DNA of 64,000 nucleotides from Rhizobium sp. FY34 (lineage in GTDB: Bacteria; Pseudomonadota; Alphaproteobacteria; Rhizobiales; Rhizobiaceae). Positions 8,682-16,408 of the stretch are shown piece by piece. The stretch is taken from assembly GCF_005222845.1 (NCBI RefSeq), contig NZ_STFZ01000011.1, positions 27,996-91,995 of the forward strand, in the 5' to 3' direction. The notes beneath the pieces are model-generated. The model was not told the origin of the DNA, made no database searches, and saw only the letters and a list, made by a program, of their open reading frames with translations. The position numbers were made by a program, and so were the translations under genes. The number at the start of each line of letters is the position of its first letter. Position 1 is the stretch's first letter.

Positions 8682-9649
8682 TGAACGCCGTGACGACACC
8701 TGCCAAACTTCACGATTGCCGCGATGCCTTTGTCTCCGTTCTGGAGCGGATGGCGGCGGACAATTCCAAGATCGTCGCCGTGTGCAATGATTCCGTCGGC
8801 TCCTCGAAGCTCGGTGGCTTCAAGGCCAAATGGCCGGAACGCCTGGTCAATGTCGGCATTGCCGAGCAGAACATGGTCGGCGTTGGCGCAGGCCTTGCCA
8901 ATGGCGGCCTCCTGCCCTTCGTCTGCGGCGCCTCCTGCTTTCTCACCGGGCGCTCCCTGGAGCAGGTCAAGGCCGATATTGCCTATTCGAATGCCAATGT
9001 GAAACTTGTCGGCATTTCGTCGGGCATGGCCTATGGCGAACTTGGACCCACACACCATTCGATCGAGGATTTCGCCTGGATGCGGGTGCTGCCGAACCTG
9101 CCGGTGATCGCGCCCTGCGATTCGATCGAGACAGCGGCTGCCGTGGAATGGGCGGCGCAGTATGAGGGACCCGTCTTCCTGCGCCTGTCGCGCGTCGGCG
9201 TGCCGGATCTCCTGCCACCCGGCCACATATTCGTGCCCGGCAAAGCCAATCTACTGCGGGACGGCGATGCCATCACGCTGATTGCCAACGGCACCTTGAC
9301 GCATCGCATGATGAAGGCCGCCGCCATTCTGGCTGCACAGGGCATTGAAGCGCGCGTGCTGAACATGGCAACCGTGCGCCCGATTGACGTGGAGGCCGTG
9401 ATTGCGGCAGCCTCCGATACCGGCGCCATTCTGACGGCGGAAGAACATTCCACCTTTGGGGGCCTTGGTTCAGCCATTGCCGAAGTCGTCGTTGCCGAAG
9501 CGCCCGTTCCGATGAAGATCCTCGGCGTGCCGGGCATTTTTGCACCCACCGGATCGGCAGAATTCCTGCTTGACGAATTCGGCATGTCGCCTGATGCCAT
9601 TGCCACAGCAGCCCAGGCCTTGATCGCGCGCAAAACCGGCCGCGCCTGA
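8681..9649 (+). CDS. Transketolase, C-terminal (pyrimidine-binding) subunit
   Basis: A 322-residue partner of the upstream subunit. It contains the pyrimidine-binding domain with GIAEQNMVGVGAGLA (the Glu that activates TPP), SGMAYGELGPTHHSIED, and a C-terminal transketolase domain (VLNMATVRPIDVEAV, TAEEHSTFGGLGSAIAE). The ATG at 8681 overlaps the upstream stop, showing translational coupling. An RNA hairpin follows the gene. Confidence 0.88.
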   Translation: MNAVTTPAKLHDCRDAFVSVLERMAADNSKIVAVCNDSVGSSKLGGFKAKWPERLVNVGIAEQNMVGVGAGLANGGLLPFVCGASCFLTGRSLEQVKADIAYSNANVKLVGISSGMAYGELGPTHHSIEDFAWMRVLPNLPVIAPCDSIETAAAVEWAAQYEGPVFLRLSRVGVPDLLPPGHIFVPGKANLLRDGDAITLIANGTLTHRMMKAAAILAAQGIEARVLNMATVRPIDVEAVIAAASDTGAILTAEEHSTFGGLGSAIAEVVVAEAPVPMKILGVPGIFAPTGSAEFLLDEFGMSPDAIATAAQALIARKTGRA

Positions 9650-9675
9650 TCGCCAGACTGCCCCATCGTCCCTCT

Positions 9676-9705
9676 GAAGCGGCCGGCAGCTTTTGCGGCC
9701 GCTTC
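9676..9705 (+). terminator. Hairpin between the transketolase and kinase genes
   Basis: GAAGCGGCC at 9676-9684 pairs with GGCCGCTTC at 9697-9705, followed by a pyrimidine-rich CTTTCCTTT. It resembles a factor-independent terminator or an mRNA-stabilising hairpin 27 bp after the transketolase stop. The U-run is broken, so read-through into the kinase gene is likely. Confidence 0.45.
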
Positions 9706-9725
9706 CTTTCCTTTGCGGAGCCAGC

Positions 9726-11195
9726 ATGACCACGGCGATCCTTGCCATTGACCAGGGCACCACCAATTCGAAGGCGGTACTTGTTTCGACACGCGGCGAA
9801 ATCCTGTCGCGGGGCGCCTCTGCCGTCGGGATTTCCCACCCGCAGCCGGGCTGGGTCGAGCAGAGCCCTGAGCGGATCTGGGCCTCTGTCCTGGAGGCGA
9901 TTGCCGCATGTCTCGGCAAGGCTCCTGCCGTCGAAATTGTCGGGATTGCCATCTCGAACCAGCGCGAATCCGTCACCATCTGGGATGCCGAGACCGGCAA
10001 GCCGCTTGGCCCGGTGATCAGCTGGCAATGCCGGCGCTCGGCACCGGCCTGCGCCGCACTGAATGCGGCCGGCCATTCTACAAAGGTTCAGGCCCTGACT
10101 GGCCTGCCAATCGACCCGATGTTTCCCGCCCCGAAGATGAAATGGCTGATCGATCGCGCACCCGCCGACCGGCCCATTCGGCTGGGCACGATTGATTCCT
10201 GGTTGATCCATTGCCTGACGGATGGCGCAGTGCATGCCTGCGATGCATCGAATGCAGCCCGCAGCCAGCTCTATGATCTCAATCGCCGCGACTGGAGCGA
10301 CGATCTCTGCCGCCTGTTTGAAGTGCCACGCTCCGCTCTGCCGCAGGTGCGCGACAGCGCGGCCCGGTTCGGCGAAACGCGCAATGTGCCAGGCCTTGCC
10401 GATGGCATTCCGATTGCCTCCGCGATCGGCGATAGCCATGCCGCGCTGTTTGGCCACGGCGCTTTCAATCCCGGCGACGGCAAGGTGACCTTCGGCACCG
10501 GATCGTCGATTATGACCACGCTGCCAAACTTCATTGCGCCAAGCCTTGGCATCACCACCACCATCGCCTGGTCGATTGGCGGGCGGCCGACCTATGCATT
10601 CGAAGGCAATATTCTTGTGTCGGCGGCGGCCCTGCCATGGATGGTGGAAATCCTCGGGCTTGCCGATGTGCAGGCACTCGTTGATCTGGCCGCGACCGCT
10701 GCACCGGAAGGCCCCGGCTTCGTGCCGGCCTTTGTCGGGCTTGGCGCCCCCTATTGGCATGCCGATGCGCGAGCGCTGTTTTCCGGCATCACCTTCAACA
10801 CATCGCGCGCCCAGATGGCGCGGGCGGTGACTGATTCCATGGCCTTCCAGGTTTACGATGTCTTCCAGGCCATGGCCGCCCAGTCGCCTGCGCCGCTTGG
10901 CCACCTCTATGCCGATGGCGGGCCAAGCCAGAATACATTTCTCATGCAATGCGTGGCCGACACGCTGGGTCACGCCATCTTCCAGTGCGATGCCCCGGAA
11001 GCATCGGCACTGGGTGCCGCCTATCTGGCGGGTCTCACGCTCGGCGTATGGCCGGATCTCGCCGCCATCGCAGCCCTGCCGCGCGCAAGGACAGCGCTTT
11101 CCCCGCAACCATCCGATGCAAACGCCCGGCTTCAGGTGTGGCAGGATGCAATCTTCCGCTCGACCGCTCCCGCGACTTCAACTATGGGTGAATAA
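9726..11195 (+). CDS. FGGY-family carbohydrate kinase (glycerol-kinase-like)
   Basis: A 489-residue FGGY kinase. The N-terminal phosphate loop is AILAIDQGTTNSKAV; later come GTIDSWLIHCLTDG, DASNAARSQLYDL, GDSHAALFGHGA, VTFGTGSSIMT and the C-terminal GLGAPYWHADARALFSG and YADGGPSQNTFLMQ. It is closest in style to glycerol kinase. With an SDR and a split transketolase nearby, it probably phosphorylates a ketose made from the imported substrate. Apulose kinase (AplK) is an FGGY member found beside AptAB, so apulose is one candidate. The start at 9726 follows GCGGAGCCAGC. Confidence 0.87.
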   Translation: MTTAILAIDQGTTNSKAVLVSTRGEILSRGASAVGISHPQPGWVEQSPERIWASVLEAIAACLGKAPAVEIVGIAISNQRESVTIWDAETGKPLGPVISWQCRRSAPACAALNAAGHSTKVQALTGLPIDPMFPAPKMKWLIDRAPADRPIRLGTIDSWLIHCLTDGAVHACDASNAARSQLYDLNRRDWSDDLCRLFEVPRSALPQVRDSAARFGETRNVPGLADGIPIASAIGDSHAALFGHGAFNPGDGKVTFGTGSSIMTTLPNFIAPSLGITTTIAWSIGGRPTYAFEGNILVSAAALPWMVEILGLADVQALVDLAATAAPEGPGFVPAFVGLGAPYWHADARALFSGITFNTSRAQMARAVTDSMAFQVYDVFQAMAAQSPAPLGHLYADGGPSQNTFLMQCVADTLGHAIFQCDAPEASALGAAYLAGLTLGVWPDLAAIAALPRARTALSPQPSDANARLQVWQDAIFRSTAPATSTMGE

Positions 11196-11202
11196 AAATT
11201 CA
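11189..11202. promoter_or_regulatory. Candidate SorC operator overlapping the kinase stop codon
   Basis: TGAATAAAAATTCA is an inverted repeat (TGAAT/ATTCA around AAAA). It covers the TAA stop of the kinase gene and lies 16 bp before the SorC-type regulator start. Similar TGAA(T/C) elements occur in the 7.7-7.9 kb divergent region. Autoregulation is inferred. Confidence 0.5.
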
Positions 11203-11217
11203 CACCCTGGAGGGATC

Positions 11218-12168
11218 ATGGGACGTCTCAACGAGCTTCGACTGATTGCCCGCGTTGCGCAGATGTATCATGTCGAAGGCAAGCGCCAGGCAGAGATTGC
11301 GCTTACCATGCACATGTCGCAGGCAACCGTGTCGCGCATGCTGAAGCGGGCCGAGGTGGAAGGCATTGTGCGCACCACCGTCATTCCGCCGCCCGGTACA
11401 TTTGCCGATCTGGAGACGGCACTGCGTGAACGATATGGCCTGACAGAGGCGATCGTCATCGACTGCTCGGAAGATCGCGATGGCGCCATTATGGCGCGCA
11501 TCGGAGAGGCGGCGGCGCATTTCCTCGAAGTGACGCTTCAACAAGACGAAATCATCGGCGTGTCCAGCTGGAGCCAGACCATTCTGCGCATGGTCGACAA
11601 CATCCATCCGCTGAAGAGCGGCAAGGCCAAATATATTGTGCAGATCCTTGGCGGCATGGGTGAGGCCGCCGTCCAGACCCATGCCACGCAACTGACCGCG
11701 CGTCTTGCAAAACTGACCGGCGGAGAGCCGCGGCTTCTGCTGGTGCAGGGCATTACATCATCGCGTGAGGCAAAGCTTGTGATGCTGGCCGATCCGGTCG
11801 TGCGCGGCACGATGGATCTCTTTGGCCGCCTGAGCCTTGCCATTATCGGCATCGGCGCAGTGGAGCCATCCGAACTGCTTGCCCGGTCCGGCAATGTCTT
11901 TTCGCGCCAGGAAATGGCCATGCTGCAGGATGCCGGTGCGGTGGGTGAAATCTCCTATCGCTTCTACGACAAGGACGGCAAGCCGGTGGAGACCCCCCTC
12001 AACGAGCGGGTCATCGGCATTTCGCTGGAAGACCTGAAAAGCGCCAGTCGCGTCATGGCGCTGGCCGGCGGGGAATCAAAGACGCAGGCGATCGCCGGTG
12101 CCCTGAGACTGGGCGTCATCGACGTGCTCGTCACGGACAAATTCACAGCAGCCAGACTGACGGCCTGA
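11218..12168 (+). CDS. SorC-family transcriptional regulator
   Basis: A 316-residue regulator with an N-terminal helix-turn-helix (YHVEGKRQAEIALTMHMSQATVSRMLKRA, about residues 17-45) and a C-terminal sugar-phosphate-binding domain of the SorC/CggR type (GVSSWSQTI, VQILGGMGEAAVQTHAT, GIGAVEPSELL, ALAGGESKTQAIAGAL). It sits between the kinase and a second SDR gene, so a phosphorylated intermediate of this locus is the probable effector. The start at 11218 follows TGGAGGGATC. The palindrome just upstream suggests it binds its own promoter. Confidence 0.92.
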   Translation: MGRLNELRLIARVAQMYHVEGKRQAEIALTMHMSQATVSRMLKRAEVEGIVRTTVIPPPGTFADLETALRERYGLTEAIVIDCSEDRDGAIMARIGEAAAHFLEVTLQQDEIIGVSSWSQTILRMVDNIHPLKSGKAKYIVQILGGMGEAAVQTHATQLTARLAKLTGGEPRLLLVQGITSSREAKLVMLADPVVRGTMDLFGRLSLAIIGIGAVEPSELLARSGNVFSRQEMAMLQDAGAVGEISYRFYDKDGKPVETPLNERVIGISLEDLKSASRVMALAGGESKTQAIAGALRLGVIDVLVTDKFTAARLTA

Positions 12169-12219
12169 TCTCGCCCGAGACCGACCGCTGCTTGGCTGCG
12201 CAATGGGAGGTTGGAAACC

Positions 12220-13005
12220 ATGAGACGTTTTGCAGGCCAGACAGTGTTCGTCACGGGTGGCAATAAGGGGATCGGCGCAGGCATTGCCAAGCGCTTTGCA
12301 GAAGAAGGCGCGAAAGTCGCCATCGCTGCCATCGACAAGGACACGCCCGACACGGCATCGAAGCTTGCGGACATGACCGGCACGGAGGTGATCGGCCTTG
12401 TTCTCGACGTGACCGATGGAAAAGCTGTGCAGGACGCCTTTGGAGAGGCCGAAGCAAGACTTGGTCCCCTGTCCATCTCGGTTCAGAACGCCGGTGTCAT
12501 CACCATCGCCAAGGTGGAAAACCTGACCGAGCGGGAATGGGATCTCAATCTCGACGTCAACACCAAGGGTGTGTTTCTCTGCTGCCAGGAGGCCATCCGC
12601 CGCTTTCGCGCCAGCGGCATGAAAGGCCGCCTGATCAACACCGCGTCCGGCCAGGCGCGGCAGGGCTTCATCTATACGCCGCATTATGCCGCGTCCAAAT
12701 TCGGCGTCGTCGGCCTGACCCAAAGCCTTGCCAAGGAACTGGCGCGAGAGGGCATCACCGTCAACGCCATCTGCCCCGGCATCATCCACACCGAAATGTG
12801 GGACTATAACGACCGCGTCTGGGGCAAAATGCTCGGGCAATATGGGCCTGGTGAACTGATGGCCGAATGGGTAGAGGGCATCCCGATGGGGCGCGCCGGA
12901 ACGCCAGCCGAGGTCGGCGCGCTCGTGGCATTTCTCGCCTCCGCCGACGCCGCCTATATCACCGGCCAGACAATCAATATCGACGGTGGCCTGATCATGT
13001 CCTGA
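12220..13005 (+). CDS. SDR-family oxidoreductase
   Basis: A 261-residue classical SDR. It has the NAD(P) motif TGGNKGIGAGIA near residue 11, the NAG segment, catalytic YAASK, and the ending TGQTINIDGGLIMS. It is the last gene of the plus-strand SorC-regulated block. With the SDR at 3309-4097 it gives the locus two dehydrogenases, perhaps acting on successive or stereoisomeric polyols. ATG at 12220 follows GGGAGGTTGGAAACC. The substrate is not identifiable from sequence. Confidence 0.87.
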   Translation: MRRFAGQTVFVTGGNKGIGAGIAKRFAEEGAKVAIAAIDKDTPDTASKLADMTGTEVIGLVLDVTDGKAVQDAFGEAEARLGPLSISVQNAGVITIAKVENLTEREWDLNLDVNTKGVFLCCQEAIRRFRASGMKGRLINTASGQARQGFIYTPHYAASKFGVVGLTQSLAKELAREGITVNAICPGIIHTEMWDYNDRVWGKMLGQYGPGELMAEWVEGIPMGRAGTPAEVGALVAFLASADAAYITGQTINIDGGLIMS

Positions 13006-13197
13006 GCACCGTATGCAGGCACAAGCAACGCAAGTGAGGTGCTGATGCAGGGCGACACAGCACGCTTGCGGTGCGGATTCTCTGGCGGGCGTGCGATTGA
13101 CCGCTGCCAGGCAGCTGGCCGAACGGATTGGCGATATGGCGGTATTGGCCGTGACCTCAACCGATAGGCTCAATGCCGGCGGGACGGCAACACAGTG

Positions 13198-13413
13198 CGC
13201 CACAGCCTGCCAAAGCGCCACTGACGCCCGCAGCCTGTGAGCAGGCCAGCCGGGAGGACATTCAGCCGGCGCGTCTGCCGGAAACTCAGCCGGCCAGCCG
13301 GGTACCGTCGCCCGCGCCAATCCCCCGCCCCTCGCTCTGGTCAAAACCAGAGCCCTTGCCATAGCCATTGCCAGAACTGCCCGATGCGGCTTTTGCGCCG
13401 CCTGCGATATCCA
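13198..13413. repeat. Long interspersed repeat, copy B (overlaps the dusA 3' end)
   Basis: Shares ordered blocks with 2046-2308: CCACAGCCTGCCAAAGCG, GCAGCCTGTGAGCAGGCCAG, CGCCCGCGCCAATCCCC and GATGCGGCTTTTGC. Here the element runs into dusA on the minus strand and supplies the last 40 or so residues of its reading frame (GGAKAASGSSGNGYGKGSGF and onward). Confidence 0.62.
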
Positions 13414-14428
13414 CGGCGGCAAAAGCTTCCGCGATCAGCTCCGGCCCGACGCCGGGCGTGGTGGCCTTCGAGGACAGGATCTGGCGATAGCGGCGCGCGC
13501 CGGCAAAACCCTGGAACAGGCCAACCATATGGCGCGTGACATGATTGAGCCGCCCGCCGGAGGCCACGACGCTCTCGGCATAGGCCATCATCCTCTCGCA
13601 GAGCGCCAGCCAGTCGAAAGGGGATGTCCCTCCCCCTTGTGGGGAGGGATCAGGGAGGGGTCTTTTGCCATAGATCGCCGAATCCACCTCCGTCAGCAGG
13701 CCGGCATTCTGATAGGCGGCGCGGCCGAGCATCACCCCGTCGACCTGGGCGAGATGCGCGAGCGCCTGGTTAAGATCGGTAATGCCGCCATTGATGCCGA
13801 TGAAAACCTGCGGATTTTCGCGCTTCATCCGGGTGACGAGATCATAATCCAGCGGCGGAATATCGCGGTTTTCCTTCGGGGAAAGCCCTTGCAGCCAGGC
13901 CTTTCGCGCATGGATCCAGATCGCGTCTGCACCGGCGCCGACCATGCGGGCCAGAAAGTCCGGCAGAACCGCATCCGGCTGCTGGTCATCGACGCCGATG
14001 CGGCATTTGACGGTGACAGGCAGATCGGTTGCCCGCTTCATCGCCGAAACGCAGTCCGCCACCAGTTCCGGTGTGCGCATGAGACAGGCACCGAACGTGC
14101 CGGATTGCACCCGGTCCGAGGGGCAGCCGACATTCAGGTTAATCTCGTCATAGGCGAAATCCGCAGCGATCCTGACGGCCTCTGTGAGCTTTCTCGGGTC
14201 GGATCCGCCGAGCTGCAAGGCGACGGGATGCTCGGCCGCATGATGGCCAAGCAGCCGGTCGCGCGGCCCATGAATGATCGCATCAGCCACCACCATTTCG
14301 GTAAACAACAGCGCCCGGCCCGACAGCTGCCGGTGGAAATAGCGGCAGTGCCGATCCGTCCAGTCGATCATCGGCGCAACGGCGAAGACGGGAGCTTTGA
14401 AATAGGTATTTTGTTTTCTTACAGACAC
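13286..14428 (-). CDS. dusA: tRNA-dihydrouridine synthase A, remodelled at both ends
   Basis: FMN enzyme that reduces uridines in the tRNA D-loop. Motifs: PVFAVAPMIDWTDRHCR at the N terminus, LQLGGSDP, INLNVGCPSDRVQSGTFGACLM with the catalytic Cys, GINGGITD, GRAAYQNAGLL and ITRHM-like HVTRHMVGLFQG. At 380 residues it is longer than the roughly 330-350 usual. Three oddities: a GTG start and first residues (SVRKQNTY) that come from the inserted island; a 17-residue in-frame insertion KRPLPDPSPQGGGTSPF that is a translated palindromic repeat; and a C-terminal tail encoded by an interspersed repeat. The core is intact, so it is probably still functional. Confidence 0.9.
   Translation of the reverse strand: MSVRKQNTYFKAPVFAVAPMIDWTDRHCRYFHRQLSGRALLFTEMVVADAIIHGPRDRLLGHHAAEHPVALQLGGSDPRKLTEAVRIAADFAYDEINLNVGCPSDRVQSGTFGACLMRTPELVADCVSAMKRATDLPVTVKCRIGVDDQQPDAVLPDFLARMVGAGADAIWIHARKAWLQGLSPKENRDIPPLDYDLVTRMKRENPQVFIGINGGITDLNQALAHLAQVDGVMLGRAAYQNAGLLTEVDSAIYGKRPLPDPSPQGGGTSPFDWLALCERMMAYAESVVASGGRLNHVTRHMVGLFQGFAGARRYRQILSSKATTPGVGPELIAEAFAAVDIAGGAKAASGSSGNGYGKGSGFDQSEGRGIGAGDGTRLAG
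13618..13669 (-). repeat. Palindromic repeat inserted in frame inside dusA
   Basis: CCCTCCCCCTTGTGGGGAGGG followed by ATCAGGGAGGGG is a rhizobial palindromic unit lying inside the dusA coding frame at about residues 254-271. It adds PLPDPSPQGGGTSPF between two conserved DusA segments (VDSAIYG and the ERMMAYAE helix), where E. coli DusA has a short variable loop. Confidence 0.7.
14351..14403. repeat. attL: 53-bp direct repeat in the 5' end of dusA
   Basis: The 53 bp starting CCGATCCGTCCAGTCGATCA and ending GGGAGCTTTGAAAT are identical, base for base, to 34916-34968. The repeat lies within codons for FKAPVFAVAPMIDWTDR of dusA. Identity stops at both edges. A duplicated 5' end of dusA beside an integrase gene is the known footprint of dusA-targeting integrases. 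Confidence 0.92.
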
Positions 14429-14497
14429 TTACAGAACCTTATTCATCTTCTCGTTTACGCTCGTTCAGTGTTTCTTGCGCCGATTATAGCACTGAAT

Positions 14498-14514
14498 TTG
14501 GTACAAAGTACCAA
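14498..14514. repeat. Inverted repeat upstream of the integrase
   Basis: TTGGTAC AAA GTACCAA is a perfect 7-bp inverted repeat 13 bp before the integrase start. Such sites near an att end can be arm-type or regulator-binding sites; this role is inferred. A related GGTTGGTACTTGG lies near the right end at about 34855. Confidence 0.45.
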
Positions 14515-14527
14515 CTGAGGCACGGTT

Positions 14528-15283
14528 ATGGGCACTATCACCGCACGCAAGCGCAAGGACGGCAGTACGGGCTACATGGCACGAATGCGGGTTGTGCGGG
14601 ATGGTGAAGTCTATCACGAGACCGAGACCTTTGACAGACGTCCGGCGGCGGCAGCCTGGATTTCAAAGCGCGAGCGGGAACTTTCGAAACCAGGGGCAAT
14701 CATCACATCAAAAAATCCCGATCCGACGACGCTGGGCAAAATCATTGATCGCTACACCGAGGAAACCGTCAAAGGGGTTGCTCGAACCAAAGCGCAGGTC
14801 CTAACGGCGATCAAGAACTACGACATCGCCAACATGCCCTGCTCATCGATTAAAGCGAAAGACATCGTTGAATTCCTGCAGTTACTCACGGCAAAGCCAC
14901 AGACCGTCGGAAACTACGCCAGCCATCTCGGGGCAATCTTCGCAATCGCGCGGCCGATGTGGGGCTATCGGTTCAACGAGCAGAAGATGAAGGACGCTGT
15001 CAAGGTTGCCCGCCGAATGGGTATCATAACCCGGTCAGCGCAACGCGATCGAAGACCCACGTTGGATGAACTCGACCGGCTGATCGGGCATTTCATCGAA
15101 CGGCGGAAGAAGGTCCCCCATGCCATCAAAGGGGCCGTCCAGAGGTCCCGCTCCATGACACCGGAAACCATCGCCATAATGAGCGATGATCCACTGATCC
15201 GCCTGCCAGCGGCAAGCCGACCCATTCCAGGCTCTGTCCGCAAGGCACGGCGGGCATCGAAGCTACACCACCCCATGGGATAG
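14528..15283 (+). pseudogene. Tyrosine integrase of the dusA-associated family, C-terminally truncated
   Basis: 251 codons. The N-terminal part (MGTITARKRKDGSTGYMARM) is the arm-binding domain, followed by a SAM-like core-binding domain to about residue 155 and the start of the catalytic domain (RPTLDELDRLIGHFIERRKKVPHAI). There it stops resembling an integrase: the rest (SRSMTPETIAIMSDDPL... ) has none of the R-K-H-R-H-Y catalytic residues, and the protein is 100-150 residues short. The change at about 15125 looks like a recombination or deletion junction. It is probably inactive. Confidence 0.8.
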
Positions 15284-15291
15284 GATCCCAC

Positions 15292-16305
15292 TCATTGCGC
15301 GCGGTGGTTCTCAAGTCGGTCGTCATTGCCCGAGGTCAGCAGCCGACGCGCGTATTCGGACGCAATGAATTCATGCGGAAATCCGAGATCCACCCGGCTT
15401 GCCGCTTCGAGCCTCTCCATTTGCGCCTCGTCGAGGCGGATATCAATACAGGCCAGATTGTCCCGCATCTGTTCGACGCTACTCGCGCCGATGATGGGAA
15501 TGACCTTCGGATGACGGCCAAGCTGACGCAGGGCAGCCAACGCAATCTGGCCAGCGGAAACTCCCTTCTCGGCGGCAACAGTGGCAACAAGACCAGCAAT
15601 TTCAATGGTTTTTGCATCGGTCCGAATGGCGCGCATACGGTCACGCGGGCCGCTGCCGGAAACAAGCGCACCGCCAGCAAGCGGCGCCCAGGCGAGAACA
15701 CCCAGATCGAGCTCGGCTGCCATCGGTAAAAGATCGCGCTCTGGCGTGCGCTTGGCAAGGCTGTATTCCACCTGGATGCCAATGAATGGTGCCCATCCGC
15801 GCAGATCAGCCATCATATTGGCGCGGCTGATCTCCCAGGCGGGCATGTCCGACGCCGCGACATAGGCAACCTTGCCCGACGAAACCAGATCTTCAAAGCC
15901 GCGCATCATCTCATCGAGCGGAGTGGTGAAATCCCAGGCATGGACATAGAATAGATCTATATAGTCTGTACCAAGCCGTTTCAGGCTCTCCTCGACACAG
16001 CGTATCATCGTGCGACGGCTATTGCCGGATCGCAGTATGTCCCGTCCGTTGCTGAGCGCATATTTCGTCGCCAGCACAAAATGATCGCGATCGGCGGCAA
16101 TGAATTCACCAACAATCCGTTCACTTTCACCATCGGCGTAGATGTGGGCGGTATCGAGGAAATTACCGCCCGCCTTGGCGTAGGCTTCCATGATCGCCCG
16201 GCTTGGCTCTTGCGCAATGCCCCAGTCCGTATTCCCGAAGTTCATGGTGCCAAGGCAAAGCTCCGATACGCGCAAGCCTGACCGTCCCAAGAGAGTGTAA
16301 CGCAT
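15292..16305 (-). CDS. Aldo/keto reductase
   Basis: A 337-residue NADP-dependent AKR. It starts MRYTLLGRSGLRVSELCLGTMNFG, has FLDTAHIYADGESE with the catalytic Asp and Tyr, LATKY with the Lys, and YIDLFYVHAWD with the His. It may reduce or oxidise a carbonyl or alcohol intermediate of the island pathway. ATG at 16305 follows ATGGAGCGACC. It lies at the left end of the cargo, converging on the integrase remnant 8 bp away, and is downstream of the porin gene. Confidence 0.87.
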   Translation of the reverse strand: MRYTLLGRSGLRVSELCLGTMNFGNTDWGIAQEPSRAIMEAYAKAGGNFLDTAHIYADGESERIVGEFIAADRDHFVLATKYALSNGRDILRSGNSRRTMIRCVEESLKRLGTDYIDLFYVHAWDFTTPLDEMMRGFEDLVSSGKVAYVAASDMPAWEISRANMMADLRGWAPFIGIQVEYSLAKRTPERDLLPMAAELDLGVLAWAPLAGGALVSGSGPRDRMRAIRTDAKTIEIAGLVATVAAEKGVSAGQIALAALRQLGRHPKVIPIIGASSVEQMRDNLACIDIRLDEAQMERLEAASRVDLGFPHEFIASEYARRLLTSGNDDRLENHRAQ

Positions 16306-16408
16306 GGTCGCTCCATTGCTTTCCGATTTCTCTACCGTCGCGCGACGATAGGCGATTGAATACCTCCGCAAGCCAAACGTCCTGCGGAGGCACAGCTTGT
16401 GGCAAGGC

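Noticed and set aside
9273..11108. 611-codon minus-strand open frame opposite the transketolase and kinase genes
   Set aside because: Both sense genes carry full family motifs; the antisense product is Arg/Gly/His-rich with no signature.
12076..13422. Long minus-strand open frame (448 codons) opposite the SDR gene
   Set aside because: It lies antisense to a clear SDR and runs through the repeat at 13.2 kb; the translation has no domain and is typical of high-GC shadow frames.
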